Assembly: GCF_021227995.1 (NCBI RefSeq)
Contig: NZ_CP089301.1
Coordinates: 868,001 to 932,000 of the forward strand
Reading direction: 5' to 3'
DNA from: Novosphingobium kaempferiae
GTDB taxonomy: Bacteria; Pseudomonadota; Alphaproteobacteria; Sphingomonadales; Sphingomonadaceae
Length of the DNA stretch: 64,000 bases
Shown: positions 43,997-54,117 of the stretch, piece by piece
Position numbering within the stretch: position 1 is the stretch's first letter
Layout of the letters: every line of letters starts with the position of its first letter
Notes under the pieces: generated by a model
The model's database searches: none
What the model was told of the DNA's origin: nothing
The model's input: the letters and a program-made list of their open reading frames with translations, nothing else
Translations under genes and position numbers: made by a program

Positions 43997-45904
43997 ATGC
44001 AGATGATCAGCAAAGGTCGTATCCTGATCTCATTGGTGATGCTGGCGGGAAGCGCCGGTCTTTCCGCCCAGACCCCTGATCCGCTTGGCCCTACCGGTCG
44101 ATGGAGCGCCAACGAAGCCGGGAGTGCCGCGCTACCCCCGATGGGCTGGAACAGCTGGAATGCCTTCTTCACCCAGATTGATGAGGAAAAGCTGCTCGGT
44201 GCCGCGAACAAGATCGTCGAAAGCGGTCTTTCACGCAAAGGCTATCGATACGTGAACATCGATGACGGATGGGCCCTTAAGCGCCGAACCACCGACAGCA
44301 AGCTGCTGATCCGCGATGACAAGTTCCCGTCCACGCGGAACCGGTCAGGTACTCCATCCTTCCGGCCTCTCACCGATCGCATTCATGCGATGGGTCTTAA
44401 GGCGGGCATATATTCCGACCTTGGACGCAATACCTGCTCCCAGGCCTACGCGACAGGAGGCGAGCAACTGCCGCAAGGTACGGTCGCGGAACGGGAAGTG
44501 GGGCTTTACGGCCATGTCGATCAGGATATCCGCCTTTTTTTCGCCGATTGGGGGTTTGATGCGATAAAGATCGATGGATGCGGCATCCGCGCTTTCTCGC
44601 CGGACGAAGAAATCGTTCGATCGGGCAGGTTTCGAGCGCTGAAGCCTCTCATCGACCAGGCCTCGGTAACACGCTCCGATGTGCCCGCCGTGCGCGAACT
44701 GTTTGCCGACATCAACCGCGCACTGGGGCGGTACAGCCCCGATAGCGACTACATGCTTTCATTATGCATCTGGGGCAGTGCCAACGTCAGGGCGTGGGGA
44801 AAGGATGTGGGCAACATATCCCGCACCAGCGACGATATCTCTGCCAACTGGAGCAGAATGCTCACCAATTACGATAGCGCCGTGCGGCGTGCTTTCTATG
44901 CGCATCCCGGATCGTGGAACGATCCTGACATGCTCTTTATCGGTACAGGCGACTTCGACGAGAACCATATTATCGAAGCGAGGTCGCATTTTGCGCTTTG
45001 GTCGATGATGAACGCGCCGCTCCTGATCGGGACGGACCTGCGAAAGACGCCGCAGGCTCTCATTGACATTTTTGGCAATGCGGAATTGATCGCCGTCAAT
45101 CAGGACCCCGCAGGCAACCAGGCCGTGGTCGCATTCGACAGCGATGCGTTGCAGATCCTGGTAAAGACCCTGGCCAATGGAGAAAAGGCCGTGGCCCTGT
45201 TCAACCGGGGGATGGCACCGGTGGACGCGGTTCTCACGTCGGATCATCTCAAGTTCTCCGGCACCCGCGAAGTGACCTTGCGTGACTTGTGGACCGGCGA
45301 AGTCAGCCGGTTCCTGAAGGAGGCCAAACTGCATGTCGAACCGCGTCAGACGCTGGTTTTCCGCGCATCCGGAACCCGGCAACTGGCTTCCGGACTGTAC
45401 CTTTCCGAACAGCCAGGCCGGGTCAATCCCGCAGACGACGGCACCGTGAACCCTCTGCCCGACCCGACCATCTACCGATCGGTTCCCGGCTGGCGCGGCA
45501 CGCGGGGTATGGGCGAACGACCGATCTATGCGGGCTGGGGCGGCGCGATGCCAGATGCCACACCTTACAACCAGCCGTTGGTTGTAGCCGGCAAGCCTTA
45601 CCCGGCGGGCGTGGGTGTCCTGGCAAATTCCCGGATCGAAGTGCGCAATGAGGGTTTTGCACGGTTCAGCGCGGACGTCGGAGTGGATGACAGTGCAGAA
45701 GATGGCGGTCAGCCTGTCCAGTTCTTCCTCTATGGCGACGGCAAGCCGCTCGCCAATACGCCCCCCCTTCGTCGCGGAGAGCCGGCGCGCCCGCTTTCGG
45801 CTGATATACGTGGGATCTCCATTGTCGAAATGGTCGCCCGGGCGCCGGATGCGAAGGGAAATGCCGTACCCGTAACATGGGGTGGAGCCGCCCTGCTGCG
45901 CTGA
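43997..45904 (+). CDS. Exported GH27 alpha-galactosidase/beta-L-arabinopyranosidase with NPCBM-like domain
   Basis: A 635-residue GH27 enzyme with a signal peptide ending at GLSAQ. The TIM barrel shows PPMGWNSWNAFF, YVNIDDGWALKRR, KAGIYSDLGRNTCSQ, the nucleophile Asp in AIKIDGCG and the acid/base Asp in GSWNDPDML. A C-terminal domain (about 480-635, GAMPDATPYNQPLVVAGKPY, GVGVLANSRIEVRN) resembles the NPCBM carbohydrate-binding fold. It should release alpha-galactose or beta-L-arabinopyranose side chains in the periplasm. It lies 45 bp after the GH43 gene; no strong ribosome-binding site is visible. Confidence 0.88.
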   Translation: MQMISKGRILISLVMLAGSAGLSAQTPDPLGPTGRWSANEAGSAALPPMGWNSWNAFFTQIDEEKLLGAANKIVESGLSRKGYRYVNIDDGWALKRRTTDSKLLIRDDKFPSTRNRSGTPSFRPLTDRIHAMGLKAGIYSDLGRNTCSQAYATGGEQLPQGTVAEREVGLYGHVDQDIRLFFADWGFDAIKIDGCGIRAFSPDEEIVRSGRFRALKPLIDQASVTRSDVPAVRELFADINRALGRYSPDSDYMLSLCIWGSANVRAWGKDVGNISRTSDDISANWSRMLTNYDSAVRRAFYAHPGSWNDPDMLFIGTGDFDENHIIEARSHFALWSMMNAPLLIGTDLRKTPQALIDIFGNAELIAVNQDPAGNQAVVAFDSDALQILVKTLANGEKAVALFNRGMAPVDAVLTSDHLKFSGTREVTLRDLWTGEVSRFLKEAKLHVEPRQTLVFRASGTRQLASGLYLSEQPGRVNPADDGTVNPLPDPTIYRSVPGWRGTRGMGERPIYAGWGGAMPDATPYNQPLVVAGKPYPAGVGVLANSRIEVRNEGFARFSADVGVDDSAEDGGQPVQFFLYGDGKPLANTPPLRRGEPARPLSADIRGISIVEMVARAPDAKGNAVPVTWGGAALLR

Positions 45905-45969
45905 CCCCAAGCCGAACCGAACGACGCCTGCACCGCATTTATAGCGATCCAGGTGTCGTTCGACGATGT

Positions 45970-48051
45970 CTATCGAGCCGAAGGTTCGGCTTCCAGCCTG
46001 TATTCATAAACGGATGTCGACATCGCCGGCACCGTCAACTGATCCGCAAGCGGGGGCACACGGCTTTCGGTTATCGCGACCTGCGGTTTTTTGCCGACCT
46101 TGTTTGCCGCGTCGAGCGTGCGGCCAGCGAGCCGCCACACTTTTCCCGCTCCGTTCGTTCGCGGATACTTTGCGAAAGTCACGCTCTGGGATTTCAGAGT
46201 GGCGTTGACGATGCCGACGCGTAGCGACCTGCCGTCCGGGCTCAGCGCTGCGATCATGTCCAGAGGATATGTCTCGCTGCCGGAGTTGATTTTCGGATGG
46301 CTGAAACCGACCGCATATTGCGGGTCAGGCTGGGGCATGTTGCCGGTAAGCGCGACCGGGGTGACCCCCTTGCCGAAATGTTCACCGTAGAGCTTGAATA
46401 CGAGTCCCGTGGTGTTCATCACCGAATCGGTCGGGGTGATGTCCATCGTCGATGCTCCGGACGTGAAAGCGGCCATCTTCAGAAAGTCGCTGTGGCGAAG
46501 CATTTCCTGCATCACCATCGAATAGGCCAGCGCGGACCTGAGCGTCGCCCCATCCTTCGCCATGTACGCGTATTCGTCGATCGAAAGGAAGATGCCCTTA
46601 TCCCTGATGGCCGGAAAGCGCTGTTGGTAAATCTTCCATTCTTCCGCCTTCATCCGCACCTGGTTCGCAGGGGAACGTGCGAATTCGATCAGGTCCTGCT
46701 GGGGAGAGGCGTCGGGCCGATCTTCGCCCCTGTCGTACCAATGTTCGGTGATACCGTCGAAAGTGCCCATGGCCCGGGCGAAAAAACCTCCGGTCCAGTC
46801 CTCTTCCGTACCGAACTTGTGCTGGATGCTTTCGAGGGAGGCGTTCTCCTTGGTGCCCTTGGGCTTCAACTGGTCCGGCATCGCACCCGAGGCGAGCAGG
46901 ACGATGCCGGGGTCTCTGGCCCGCATGGCCTTGGCGAAATCCTTATGCTTCATCATGTAATAATCGAGCGATGTCTTCCCGATCTGCCACCACCCATAAG
47001 GCTCATTGCCGATATTCCACCACCTGACCCGGTAGGGTTGCGGGCGGCCATTGGCGGCGCGCCTGGCCCCCCATTCGGTGGTCACTGAGCCGTTGAGGTA
47101 TTCAACCTCCTCCGCCGCCGAGTTCGCGTCGCCCAGCCCGGCGTTTACAGTCACATAAGGTTCGACCCCAAGTATTCGCGTCAGATCCATCCATTCATCC
47201 ATGCCGATGTCATTGGTCTGCATGGCGCTCCAGGCATGATCGAACATCGGCACGCGCCTGTCGCGGGGACCGAGCGCCTGATGCCAGTCCCAATTGGACA
47301 GGAAGTTCCCGCCAGGCAGCCGCCAGAACCCCGAATTGAGCGATCGCGCAATCGCGGTGGTGTCCGCCCGCCAGCCGTTGATGTTGTCCGCCGGCATCAG
47401 CGAAACAGCGCCCACGCGAAAGCACCCGGCTCCCGTCCCGGTCACTTCAAAGCGGGCGTCGGCTGATGAACGGCGCGGTTTGAAGGCAAGCGGGACTTCG
47501 GTCCAGCCTCCGGTCGGCGCGGGAAGCGCGATGATCTGGCGATCGGCCTTGCCGGGGCCCCACACCAGAGCGACTTCGACTTTGGCCGAAGCGTCGCCGC
47601 TCAGCTGGATGCGCCCGGTGTAGTCCTTGCCCGCAACCAGTGCGATGCCAGCCTGTCCAAACCCCCGCTGCGTGCCTCCCGCCAGCATTACCGACGGGCT
47701 TTGCGCACCGACAAAAGCGTCGCGGGTGTCCATGTCGACCGCATCGTCGCCTCCGATCGGCCGCCATTTCCGGAAGGTGGGAGCTTTGCGGCCCTCGACG
47801 GTGTCGGGCACCACCGGGTCCCGCCCTTGCGGAACGACGGGATAGTAGAACTTTCGGTCGTCCAGCATCTCCGCCCACAGGCTTTCGTTGACCAGCCCAC
47901 CGATGGGTTCGATGAACATGCCGTATTCATAAGCGGTAACCGGCGCACTGCGGATCGTGGCGTCGATCGTCGCAGTGATCGGCTGCGCGAGTGCTCGCGT
48001 GCCGGAAAGCGTAAGCCAGCAGGCGGCCCCCAGCCGTAAATTCCCTCGCAT
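45970..48051 (-). CDS. Exported GH51 alpha-L-arabinofuranosidase
   Basis: A 693-residue GH51 enzyme with a signal peptide ending at ALAQ. The acid/base Glu lies in RWWNIGNEPYGWW, and the nucleophile Glu in FLSIDEYAYM. N-terminal TAYEYGMFIEPIGGLVNESL and C-terminal jelly-roll segments (YPLDMIAALSPDGRSLRVGI) are typical of the family. It should remove arabinofuranose from arabinoxylan or arabinan oligomers in the periplasm. GAGGGAGAAAGAG precedes the ATG at 48051; the frame open to 48108 is not supported. It follows the acetylesterase gene on the same strand (63 bp gap), forming a two-gene operon. Confidence 0.9.
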   Translation of the reverse strand: MRGNLRLGAACWLTLSGTRALAQPITATIDATIRSAPVTAYEYGMFIEPIGGLVNESLWAEMLDDRKFYYPVVPQGRDPVVPDTVEGRKAPTFRKWRPIGGDDAVDMDTRDAFVGAQSPSVMLAGGTQRGFGQAGIALVAGKDYTGRIQLSGDASAKVEVALVWGPGKADRQIIALPAPTGGWTEVPLAFKPRRSSADARFEVTGTGAGCFRVGAVSLMPADNINGWRADTTAIARSLNSGFWRLPGGNFLSNWDWHQALGPRDRRVPMFDHAWSAMQTNDIGMDEWMDLTRILGVEPYVTVNAGLGDANSAAEEVEYLNGSVTTEWGARRAANGRPQPYRVRWWNIGNEPYGWWQIGKTSLDYYMMKHKDFAKAMRARDPGIVLLASGAMPDQLKPKGTKENASLESIQHKFGTEEDWTGGFFARAMGTFDGITEHWYDRGEDRPDASPQQDLIEFARSPANQVRMKAEEWKIYQQRFPAIRDKGIFLSIDEYAYMAKDGATLRSALAYSMVMQEMLRHSDFLKMAAFTSGASTMDITPTDSVMNTTGLVFKLYGEHFGKGVTPVALTGNMPQPDPQYAVGFSHPKINSGSETYPLDMIAALSPDGRSLRVGIVNATLKSQSVTFAKYPRTNGAGKVWRLAGRTLDAANKVGKKPQVAITESRVPPLADQLTVPAMSTSVYEYRLEAEPSAR

Positions 48052-48114
48052 CTCTTTCTCCCTCGAAATTGGTCGCGCTACTGACGTTTCGGGCGCCCTG
48101 TCATGCAAGACGGG

Positions 48115-50064
48115 TCAGCGACCCGATACGATGGGCAGTTCGATCGGGCCCACCGGCAGCGGGGCCTCGTCATAAAGATTGACGACCGGTGCATCGGCCC
48201 AGGCGTAGCGAACGCGCGTGGCGGGGAGTCCGTCACCCGCCAGCCTTACTCGCGAACCCTCGACCAGACCAGGGACGAAACGGCATGTTCCTGCCGCCGC
48301 GCCGCACAGCTCGAACCCGATTGCCTGTGCCGAGCTGCGCGCGTGCAACTGCCCGGTAAGCCCCGAAAATGCGATCATCGCTCCGCCATCGGCCGTCGCT
48401 GTCGCGCTTGTCGCCTGCGGGCCCAGTCGCGGCGTGGCGTCACCATAGGCGGTGGACTGCATCGCCATCGCCACCCGTCGGCCGATCTCGTGCTTTTCTC
48501 CGGGATGGATGTCGAATGGATCACCGAGGTCGATCGCCGTCGCCAGTCCGCCATGCGCGTCCTGCGCCATCGCAAGCTGTTGCGTCGCGCGCATTGCGGC
48601 CCAGCCGCTTTCGACCGGGCGCGTGGCAGGCCTGCCGTAGGATGCCAGTTGAACGGCGACGACAGCAAGATCAGGCGCGGAGAACTGCCTGCGCCAGTCG
48701 GCCATCATCGCCGCCATGCGTTGCGAGTAACCAGGGATATCGACATCCGATTCCCCCTGATACCAGGCAATGCCTCTGAGCCCGAAGTCGCCGAGCGGCG
48801 CGATCATGCCGTTATAAAGGGTGCCCGCGCCGGTCACATCGCTCCAGGGAACGCGCGGCGCCCCGGCAGGCGACTTCACGGCAACGGCATAGTCCCACCC
48901 CTCCCCCAGCGCCACATCGTCGTCACCTTCAAATCGCAGCGCGATATCGGCGGACGGGCCGAGCAGGCCACCGGTCGAATACCCGTTCTGGATGTTGAGG
49001 ACGATGACGTTGCGTCCAGCGTGCAGCAGGCCCGGGGGCACGGTGAACGCCGCCGGCGACCAGCTGCGGGGGCTCATGCCGACAGGTTTCCCGTTGATCC
49101 ACGCGCGCCCGACGTCGTCCATCGTGCCCAGCGACAGGGTAGCCTGCTGTCCGGCCTGCTCTGGCGTCAGATCGATGGCGCGCCGGAACCAGACCATGCC
49201 TTTGTAATCCACCAGAGCAGGCACTCCCCAGTTGTCCCAGGGGCCGATCCCGGGAACCCCCGCCCAGGAGAGCGCGCTATCGACCTGCCACGGCTCGCTG
49301 CCCGCAACGTCACCCGTTTCCCGCCGCCACCAAGCTTCCCACGTGGCCGAGGCCGCGCGCTCTCCGGCGATCGGATCACGGGCGTGAAGCGTCATCATCG
49401 CGGTCTGGTCGGCCCGTCCAATCGTGGCTTGGGCACCCTCGCCCATCCAGGCACCGATCTGCGAGCCGCCCCAGCTGCTGGCTATGGCTCCCACCGGCAC
49501 CCCGGCATAGGCCCGCAACGCCTGAGCCATGTAAAGGCAGACGGCGGAGAATTCGGGTACAGTGTCCGGCCCGGCGGCTTTCCAGCTGACACTTCGCGCG
49601 AAATCGCGCTGCGGCATTTCGGCGACCGCGCGCGGAACGAGGAACAGCCGCAGGCCTTCATCGGCGGACTTGCCGATCTGTCCCGCCGAATCCTGGGCAT
49701 TGCGCGTTTCAAGCTCCATGTTGGATTGGCCGGAGCACAGGAAGACGTCGCCCACCACCACGTCGCGGGCAACCGCGTCGCCAGATTCGCTCCGAAGCGA
49801 AAGCGCCACCGGCCCGGCCGCTCCCGGAGGATCAAATCGCGCGGCGAAACGACCGGCTTTGTCGGCAAGTACTTTCCGGTCGGCCTGACCCAGTGTGACG
49901 GTCACCGTCTCGCCCGCATCGGCGCGGCCGGTTACAGTGACGGGGTGGCCGCGCTGGATTACCGCATGATCACTGAACTGTGGGTCTAGCGTGGCTGAGA
50001 ACGAGGGTTCAGCTCCCAGCGCGACGAGGGCGGCTGCAAGAAGCCGATGCGTTTGGCGCGGCAC
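48115..50064 (-). CDS. Exported sialate O-acetylesterase-type carbohydrate esterase
   Basis: A 649-residue SGNH-type carbohydrate esterase of the sialate O-acetylesterase family with a signal peptide (AAALVALGAEPSFSA). The nucleophile Ser is in LCSGQSNMELE, and the Asp/His pair is in FDIHPGEKHEIGRRVA. A central jelly-roll insert (SLGTMDDVGRAWINGKPVGM) is normal for the family. In this locus its target is more likely O-acetyl groups on xylan than sialic acid, since no sialic acid genes are present. The gene is the first of a minus-strand pair with GH51 and is divergent from a GH43 lipoprotein gene; a candidate operator lies between (50158). Confidence 0.88.
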   Translation of the reverse strand: MPRQTHRLLAAALVALGAEPSFSATLDPQFSDHAVIQRGHPVTVTGRADAGETVTVTLGQADRKVLADKAGRFAARFDPPGAAGPVALSLRSESGDAVARDVVVGDVFLCSGQSNMELETRNAQDSAGQIGKSADEGLRLFLVPRAVAEMPQRDFARSVSWKAAGPDTVPEFSAVCLYMAQALRAYAGVPVGAIASSWGGSQIGAWMGEGAQATIGRADQTAMMTLHARDPIAGERAASATWEAWWRRETGDVAGSEPWQVDSALSWAGVPGIGPWDNWGVPALVDYKGMVWFRRAIDLTPEQAGQQATLSLGTMDDVGRAWINGKPVGMSPRSWSPAAFTVPPGLLHAGRNVIVLNIQNGYSTGGLLGPSADIALRFEGDDDVALGEGWDYAVAVKSPAGAPRVPWSDVTGAGTLYNGMIAPLGDFGLRGIAWYQGESDVDIPGYSQRMAAMMADWRRQFSAPDLAVVAVQLASYGRPATRPVESGWAAMRATQQLAMAQDAHGGLATAIDLGDPFDIHPGEKHEIGRRVAMAMQSTAYGDATPRLGPQATSATATADGGAMIAFSGLTGQLHARSSAQAIGFELCGAAAGTCRFVPGLVEGSRVRLAGDGLPATRVRYAWADAPVVNLYDEAPLPVGPIELPIVSGR

Positions 50065-50157
50065 TCGTCCATTCTCCCGTTACAGTGCGACTCCGCCTGT
50101 TGCGCTTTTGCCGCGACAGCGACGAAACCCCATTTTGCCGGTGCCGACAAGCGTTAT

Positions 50158-50170
50158 TGTTATCGCAATC
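50158..50170 (-). promoter_or_regulatory. Candidate LacI-type operator 3 (esterase/GH43 lipoprotein)
   Basis: On the minus strand GATTGCGATAACA, with the same CG centre and half-sites as the other three copies. It lies in the gap between the divergent acetylesterase and GH43 lipoprotein genes, 4 nt upstream of a plus-strand TATAAT at 50174-50179, where binding would block the promoter. Confidence 0.55.
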
Positions 50171-50173
50171 TAA

Positions 50174-50179
50174 TATAAT
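50174..50179 (+). promoter_or_regulatory. Candidate -10 box of the GH43 lipoprotein gene
   Basis: TATAAT, a perfect -10 consensus, 68 bp before the GH43 ATG at 50247. The best -35 at a suitable distance is poor, as expected for a regulated promoter. The candidate operator ends 3 bp upstream. Confidence 0.4.
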
Positions 50180-50246
50180 GCTTTTCTGCTGATTGCGCTA
50201 TCATACCGGCAACGCTATCCTTGCGGGTAATAACGGGAGAGAGAAG

Positions 50247-51344
50247 ATGAAGCGATGGGCAGCGGGCGTATTGACGATAACGGTGCTGGCCGCAGCTTGC
50301 GGGCAGCAGACGCAAAAGTCGGAGGATGCGAGCCCGGTTCGGCGCGCGGCGCCCGATTATCTCTCTCAGCCGCTCGTCAGGGAAATCTATACCGCCGATC
50401 CGTCAGCGCATGTCTGGAACGGCAAAATCTACGTCTATCCCAGCCACGATGTCGATGGGCCGACGAAACAGGATGATCTCGGCAGTCACTTCGAAATGCG
50501 GGACTATCGGGTCCTATCCATGGACAAGATCGGCGGCCCGGTCAGGGTGGGGCCCGTCGCGCTCGACGTGAAGGACGTCGGCTGGGCGGACAAGCAGATG
50601 TGGGCGCCCGATGCGGCGGTCAAGAACGGCACGTATTACCTCTATTTTCCGGCGAAAGACCGGGACGGCGCGTTCCGCATCGGCGTCGCCACGTCGCGCA
50701 ACCCGATGGGCCCCTTCAAGCCGCAGCCCGCCCCGATCAAGGGCAGTTATTCGATCGATCCCGCCGTATTCACCGACGACGACGGTTCCAGCTACATGTA
50801 TTTCGGCGGAATATGGGGTGGCCAGTTGCAGCGCAACGTCAACGGTCGTTTCGACCCGAATGGATCGAAGACCGACTTGGGGCAGGACGACAAGCCCGCA
50901 CTGGCACCGCGCGTCGCGCGCATGACCGGCGATATGCTTGAATTCGCCGAACCGCCGCGTCCGGTTCAAATCCTCGATGAAAAGGGCATGCCGCTCCTGG
51001 GTGGCGATCACGACCGCCGCTTCTTCGAAGCATCCTGGATGCACAAATACAAGGGCAAGTACTACTTCAGTTATTCGACGGGTGACACGCATTATCTCGT
51101 CTACGCCATCGGCGAATCTCCTTATGGTCCGTTTACCTACAAAGGGCGAATCCTTGAACCGGTAGAAGGCTGGACGACCCATCATTCGATCGTCCGGTGG
51201 AACGGGCGCTGGTGGCTGTTCTATGCAGATAGCCAACTGTCGGGTCAGACCCGGCTACGCAACGTGAAGGTAACCGAACTGCACTATGCTGCGGACGGGA
51301 CCATCCGCACGATCAATCCGTTCACTTCGCCCAAAGCACCCTGA
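50247..51344 (+). CDS. GH43 lipoprotein
   Basis: A GH43 protein of 365 residues starting at the ATG at 50247, with GGGAGAGAG directly upstream. The signal peptide ends in a lipobox (LAAACGQQ), so it is a membrane-anchored lipoprotein. Catalytic elements are IYTADPSAHVWNGKIYVYPS, YSIDPAVFTDDDGSSYM and a Glu in FFEASWMHKYKGKYYFSYST. It lacks the C-terminal beta-sandwich of the other two GH43 proteins here. Related proteins act as alpha-L-arabinofuranosidases or beta-xylosidases. It is followed by the GH3 gene on the same strand (104 bp gap). Confidence 0.88.
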   Translation: MKRWAAGVLTITVLAAACGQQTQKSEDASPVRRAAPDYLSQPLVREIYTADPSAHVWNGKIYVYPSHDVDGPTKQDDLGSHFEMRDYRVLSMDKIGGPVRVGPVALDVKDVGWADKQMWAPDAAVKNGTYYLYFPAKDRDGAFRIGVATSRNPMGPFKPQPAPIKGSYSIDPAVFTDDDGSSYMYFGGIWGGQLQRNVNGRFDPNGSKTDLGQDDKPALAPRVARMTGDMLEFAEPPRPVQILDEKGMPLLGGDHDRRFFEASWMHKYKGKYYFSYSTGDTHYLVYAIGESPYGPFTYKGRILEPVEGWTTHHSIVRWNGRWWLFYADSQLSGQTRLRNVKVTELHYAADGTIRTINPFTSPKAP

Positions 51345-51448
51345 CGCCCTGCCCACCGGCAATGGGTCCGATCAGACAGTCGCGAACACGGCGCAGTCGG
51401 ACTCTGCGCTTTCGTTCCAAACGGTCCCACCTTTCGCAAGGATGAGCG

Positions 51449-54076
51449 ATGACGCATAAATTCATGACGCGTACCTTGAGCGCTGTTTTCCTGGCCGGCA
51501 CCGCCACCACTGCCTATGCTCAGGCCGACGATCCGTGGTCCGAGGCGGACGCCAAGGCCCGCGCCATTGTCAGCCAACTTACGATCGACGAGAAAGTGGA
51601 TCAGTTGCTGAATGTCGCGCCGGCGATCCCCCGGCTCGGTATTCCGGCGTATAACTGGTGGACCGAATCCCTGCATGGCGCGATCGGAGCGGTGCCCACC
51701 ACCAATTTTCCTGAACCCATCGGCCTCGCCGCGACGTTCGATGCGCCGCTTATCCAGAACGTGGCTTCCGCGATCAGCACCGAAGTTCAGGCACTGCACA
51801 CGTTGGGGCGCCAGACGGGGCATCTGGGACGCATCGGCACCGGGCTGGATACGTGGTCGCCGAACATCAATATCTTCCGCGATCCGCGCTGGGGCCGCGG
51901 CCAGGAAACATACGGCGAAGACCCGTTCTTGACAGCGCGCATCGGCGTTGCTTTCGTGCGCGGCATGCAAGGCGACAATCCGGCGCTGCCCGATGTCGTC
52001 GCCACACCAAAGCATTTCGCGGTTCACAGCGGTCCCGAGCCAACGCGCCACATCGACAACATTTTCGCCACGCCGCACGACCTGGAGGATACCTACCTTC
52101 CCGCTTTCCGTGCTGCGATCGTCGAAGGCCAGGCAGGTTCGGTAATGTGCGCATATAACCGCGTCGATGGGGAACCAGCCTGCGGCAGCCCGATGTTGCT
52201 GAAGGATTATCTGCGCGATGCCTGGGGCTTCAAGGGCTACGTCGTATCCGACTGTGACGCCGTCGTCGACATCTACGATCACCACAAATACGCCCCCGAT
52301 TCCGCGACCGGGGTAGCCGTCGCGCTGCGCCGCGGCGTCGACAACGAATGCAACAATGGCACCGTCGCAGGCAAAAAGGGTCTCGGCCAGCGGTACAGGG
52401 ATTCGCTGGACCATGGCTACATGTCGGTCAGCGACATGGATACGGCACTCGTGCGGTTGTTCTCGGCGCGCTACCGCAACGGCGACCTGCCGGGTCTGTC
52501 CTCCCGGCGACCCAACGCAACGCCGGTCCGGGCCATCGGCACACCCGAGCATGAGGCCCTGGCGCTTGCGACGTCGGAAAAAAGCCTTGTCCTCCTGAAG
52601 AACGAAGGGGGCATCCTTCCACTCAAACCTCGCTCCCGCATCGTAGTCGCTGGACCACTGGCCGATGCCACCCGGGTGCTGCGGGGCAATTATTCATCCT
52701 CGCGCAGTGGAACGCCGATCTCCGTCGCGGAAGGTCTGAAGCAGGTCTTCGACAGCGCTTCGGTCACCGTCGTGCCATTCACCGCCTCAATCACCGATGG
52801 CGATCTGGTACCCGGCAGCGCTCTGCGGACGCCCGACGGCAAGCCTGGTATCCGCGCGGAATACTTCAACGCCCAGGGTTCTGACGGTTTTGCGTCGAAA
52901 CCGGCGCTTACCCGCACCGAGACCGGCATCGTATCGCGCGCATCGGAATTCCGCCAGATTTCCGAACGAAACAAAGTCGTGTGGACGGGCTACCTCGAAG
53001 CCCCGGAGACCGGATTGTATCGCCTTGCACTCACGGGCGTAAAGGGCGAGATCGCGATGAATGGCAAGCCGATCATCGCCGCCACCGAGTATTCGCGCTG
53101 GGCCGAGCCGCTGAAGCTGACAGACGTCCGCCTGGTGAAGGGCCAGCGTTATCCGATCCGGCTGCAGGCCGAAAGCGGCAACCCCGCCGGTGCCGCGATC
53201 TTCTGGAAGCGGATCACCGACAGCCTTGACCGTGACCTGTCCGCCGCAGCCCGGGATGCAGACGTCATTGTCGCGGTGGTCGGCCTGACTTCCGATCTTG
53301 AAGGCGAGGAAATGCCCGTGACCGTCGAGGGCTTTTCGGGAGGCGATCGCACCACGCTCGACCTTCCCGCCGACCAGCGGGCTTTCCTCGAAAAGGCCAA
53401 GGGACTGGGCAAACCGATCGTCCTGATCGCAATGAACGGCAGCGCTGTTGATCTTTCCTGGGCAAAAGACAACGCCGCCGCCATTGTGGAAGCATGGTAT
53501 CCGGGACAGGCAGGTGGTCTTGCCATCGGGAACGTCCTCGCAGGCAAGACGAACCCCGGTGGCCGCTTGCCGCTGACATTCTACAAGTCGGTTGCCGACC
53601 TTCCGTCCTTCAGTGACTACACGATGGAAGGACGGACCTATCGGTACTTCCGGGGAACGCCGGTGTATCCCTTTGGCTATGGCCTGAGCTATACGACGTT
53701 CAGCTATGCACCTTTGACGGTCGAGCCCATCGGCGGTTCCATCGAGAACGGCCTTCGCGTGCGCACTTCGGTGACGAATACCGGCGAACGCGCCGGCGAA
53801 GAGGTCGCGCAGGCTTATCTGACGCCGCCGGGCTTTGACGGGGCCCCGCGAACCGCATTGCGCGGATTCCAGCGCCTTTCGCTGAAGTCGGGTGAGACCC
53901 GATCCGTTGAATTCATGCTGTCCCCACGCGACCTTAGCTTCGTCACCCGGGACGGCGAGCGGGCGATGATCCCCGGCAGCTACCAGGTCACGATCGGCAG
54001 CGGCCAGCCGGGCACCACCACCCAACAGCAGAGCGCGGCCTATACGGTTGCCAGAAAGGTATCCCTACCGAAGTGA
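51449..54076 (+). CDS. Exported GH3 beta-xylosidase with PA14 domain
   Basis: An 875-residue GH3 enzyme with a signal peptide ending at TAYAQ. The (alpha/beta)8 domain has YNWWTESLHG, RDPRWGRGQETYGEDPFLTA, KHFAVHSGPEPTRH and the nucleophile Asp in YVVSDCDAVVDI, as in the beta-xylosidase/alpha-L-arabinofuranosidase branch. A PA14 domain is inserted at about 470-610 (GIRAEYFNAQG, VVWTGYLEAPETGLYRL, GAAIFWKRI), and the C-terminal fibronectin-like domain ends near residue 860. It should release xylose from the non-reducing end of xylo-oligosaccharides in the periplasm. AAGGATGAG precedes the ATG. It lies between the GH43 lipoprotein and esterase genes in one plus-strand operon. Confidence 0.92.
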   Translation: MTHKFMTRTLSAVFLAGTATTAYAQADDPWSEADAKARAIVSQLTIDEKVDQLLNVAPAIPRLGIPAYNWWTESLHGAIGAVPTTNFPEPIGLAATFDAPLIQNVASAISTEVQALHTLGRQTGHLGRIGTGLDTWSPNINIFRDPRWGRGQETYGEDPFLTARIGVAFVRGMQGDNPALPDVVATPKHFAVHSGPEPTRHIDNIFATPHDLEDTYLPAFRAAIVEGQAGSVMCAYNRVDGEPACGSPMLLKDYLRDAWGFKGYVVSDCDAVVDIYDHHKYAPDSATGVAVALRRGVDNECNNGTVAGKKGLGQRYRDSLDHGYMSVSDMDTALVRLFSARYRNGDLPGLSSRRPNATPVRAIGTPEHEALALATSEKSLVLLKNEGGILPLKPRSRIVVAGPLADATRVLRGNYSSSRSGTPISVAEGLKQVFDSASVTVVPFTASITDGDLVPGSALRTPDGKPGIRAEYFNAQGSDGFASKPALTRTETGIVSRASEFRQISERNKVVWTGYLEAPETGLYRLALTGVKGEIAMNGKPIIAATEYSRWAEPLKLTDVRLVKGQRYPIRLQAESGNPAGAAIFWKRITDSLDRDLSAAARDADVIVAVVGLTSDLEGEEMPVTVEGFSGGDRTTLDLPADQRAFLEKAKGLGKPIVLIAMNGSAVDLSWAKDNAAAIVEAWYPGQAGGLAIGNVLAGKTNPGGRLPLTFYKSVADLPSFSDYTMEGRTYRYFRGTPVYPFGYGLSYTTFSYAPLTVEPIGGSIENGLRVRTSVTNTGERAGEEVAQAYLTPPGFDGAPRTALRGFQRLSLKSGETRSVEFMLSPRDLSFVTRDGERAMIPGSYQVTIGSGQPGTTTQQQSAAYTVARKVSLPK

Positions 54077-54117
54077 CTGTCCGGCAATACAATCTACCCA
54101 GTTAAGGAGAGGCACTC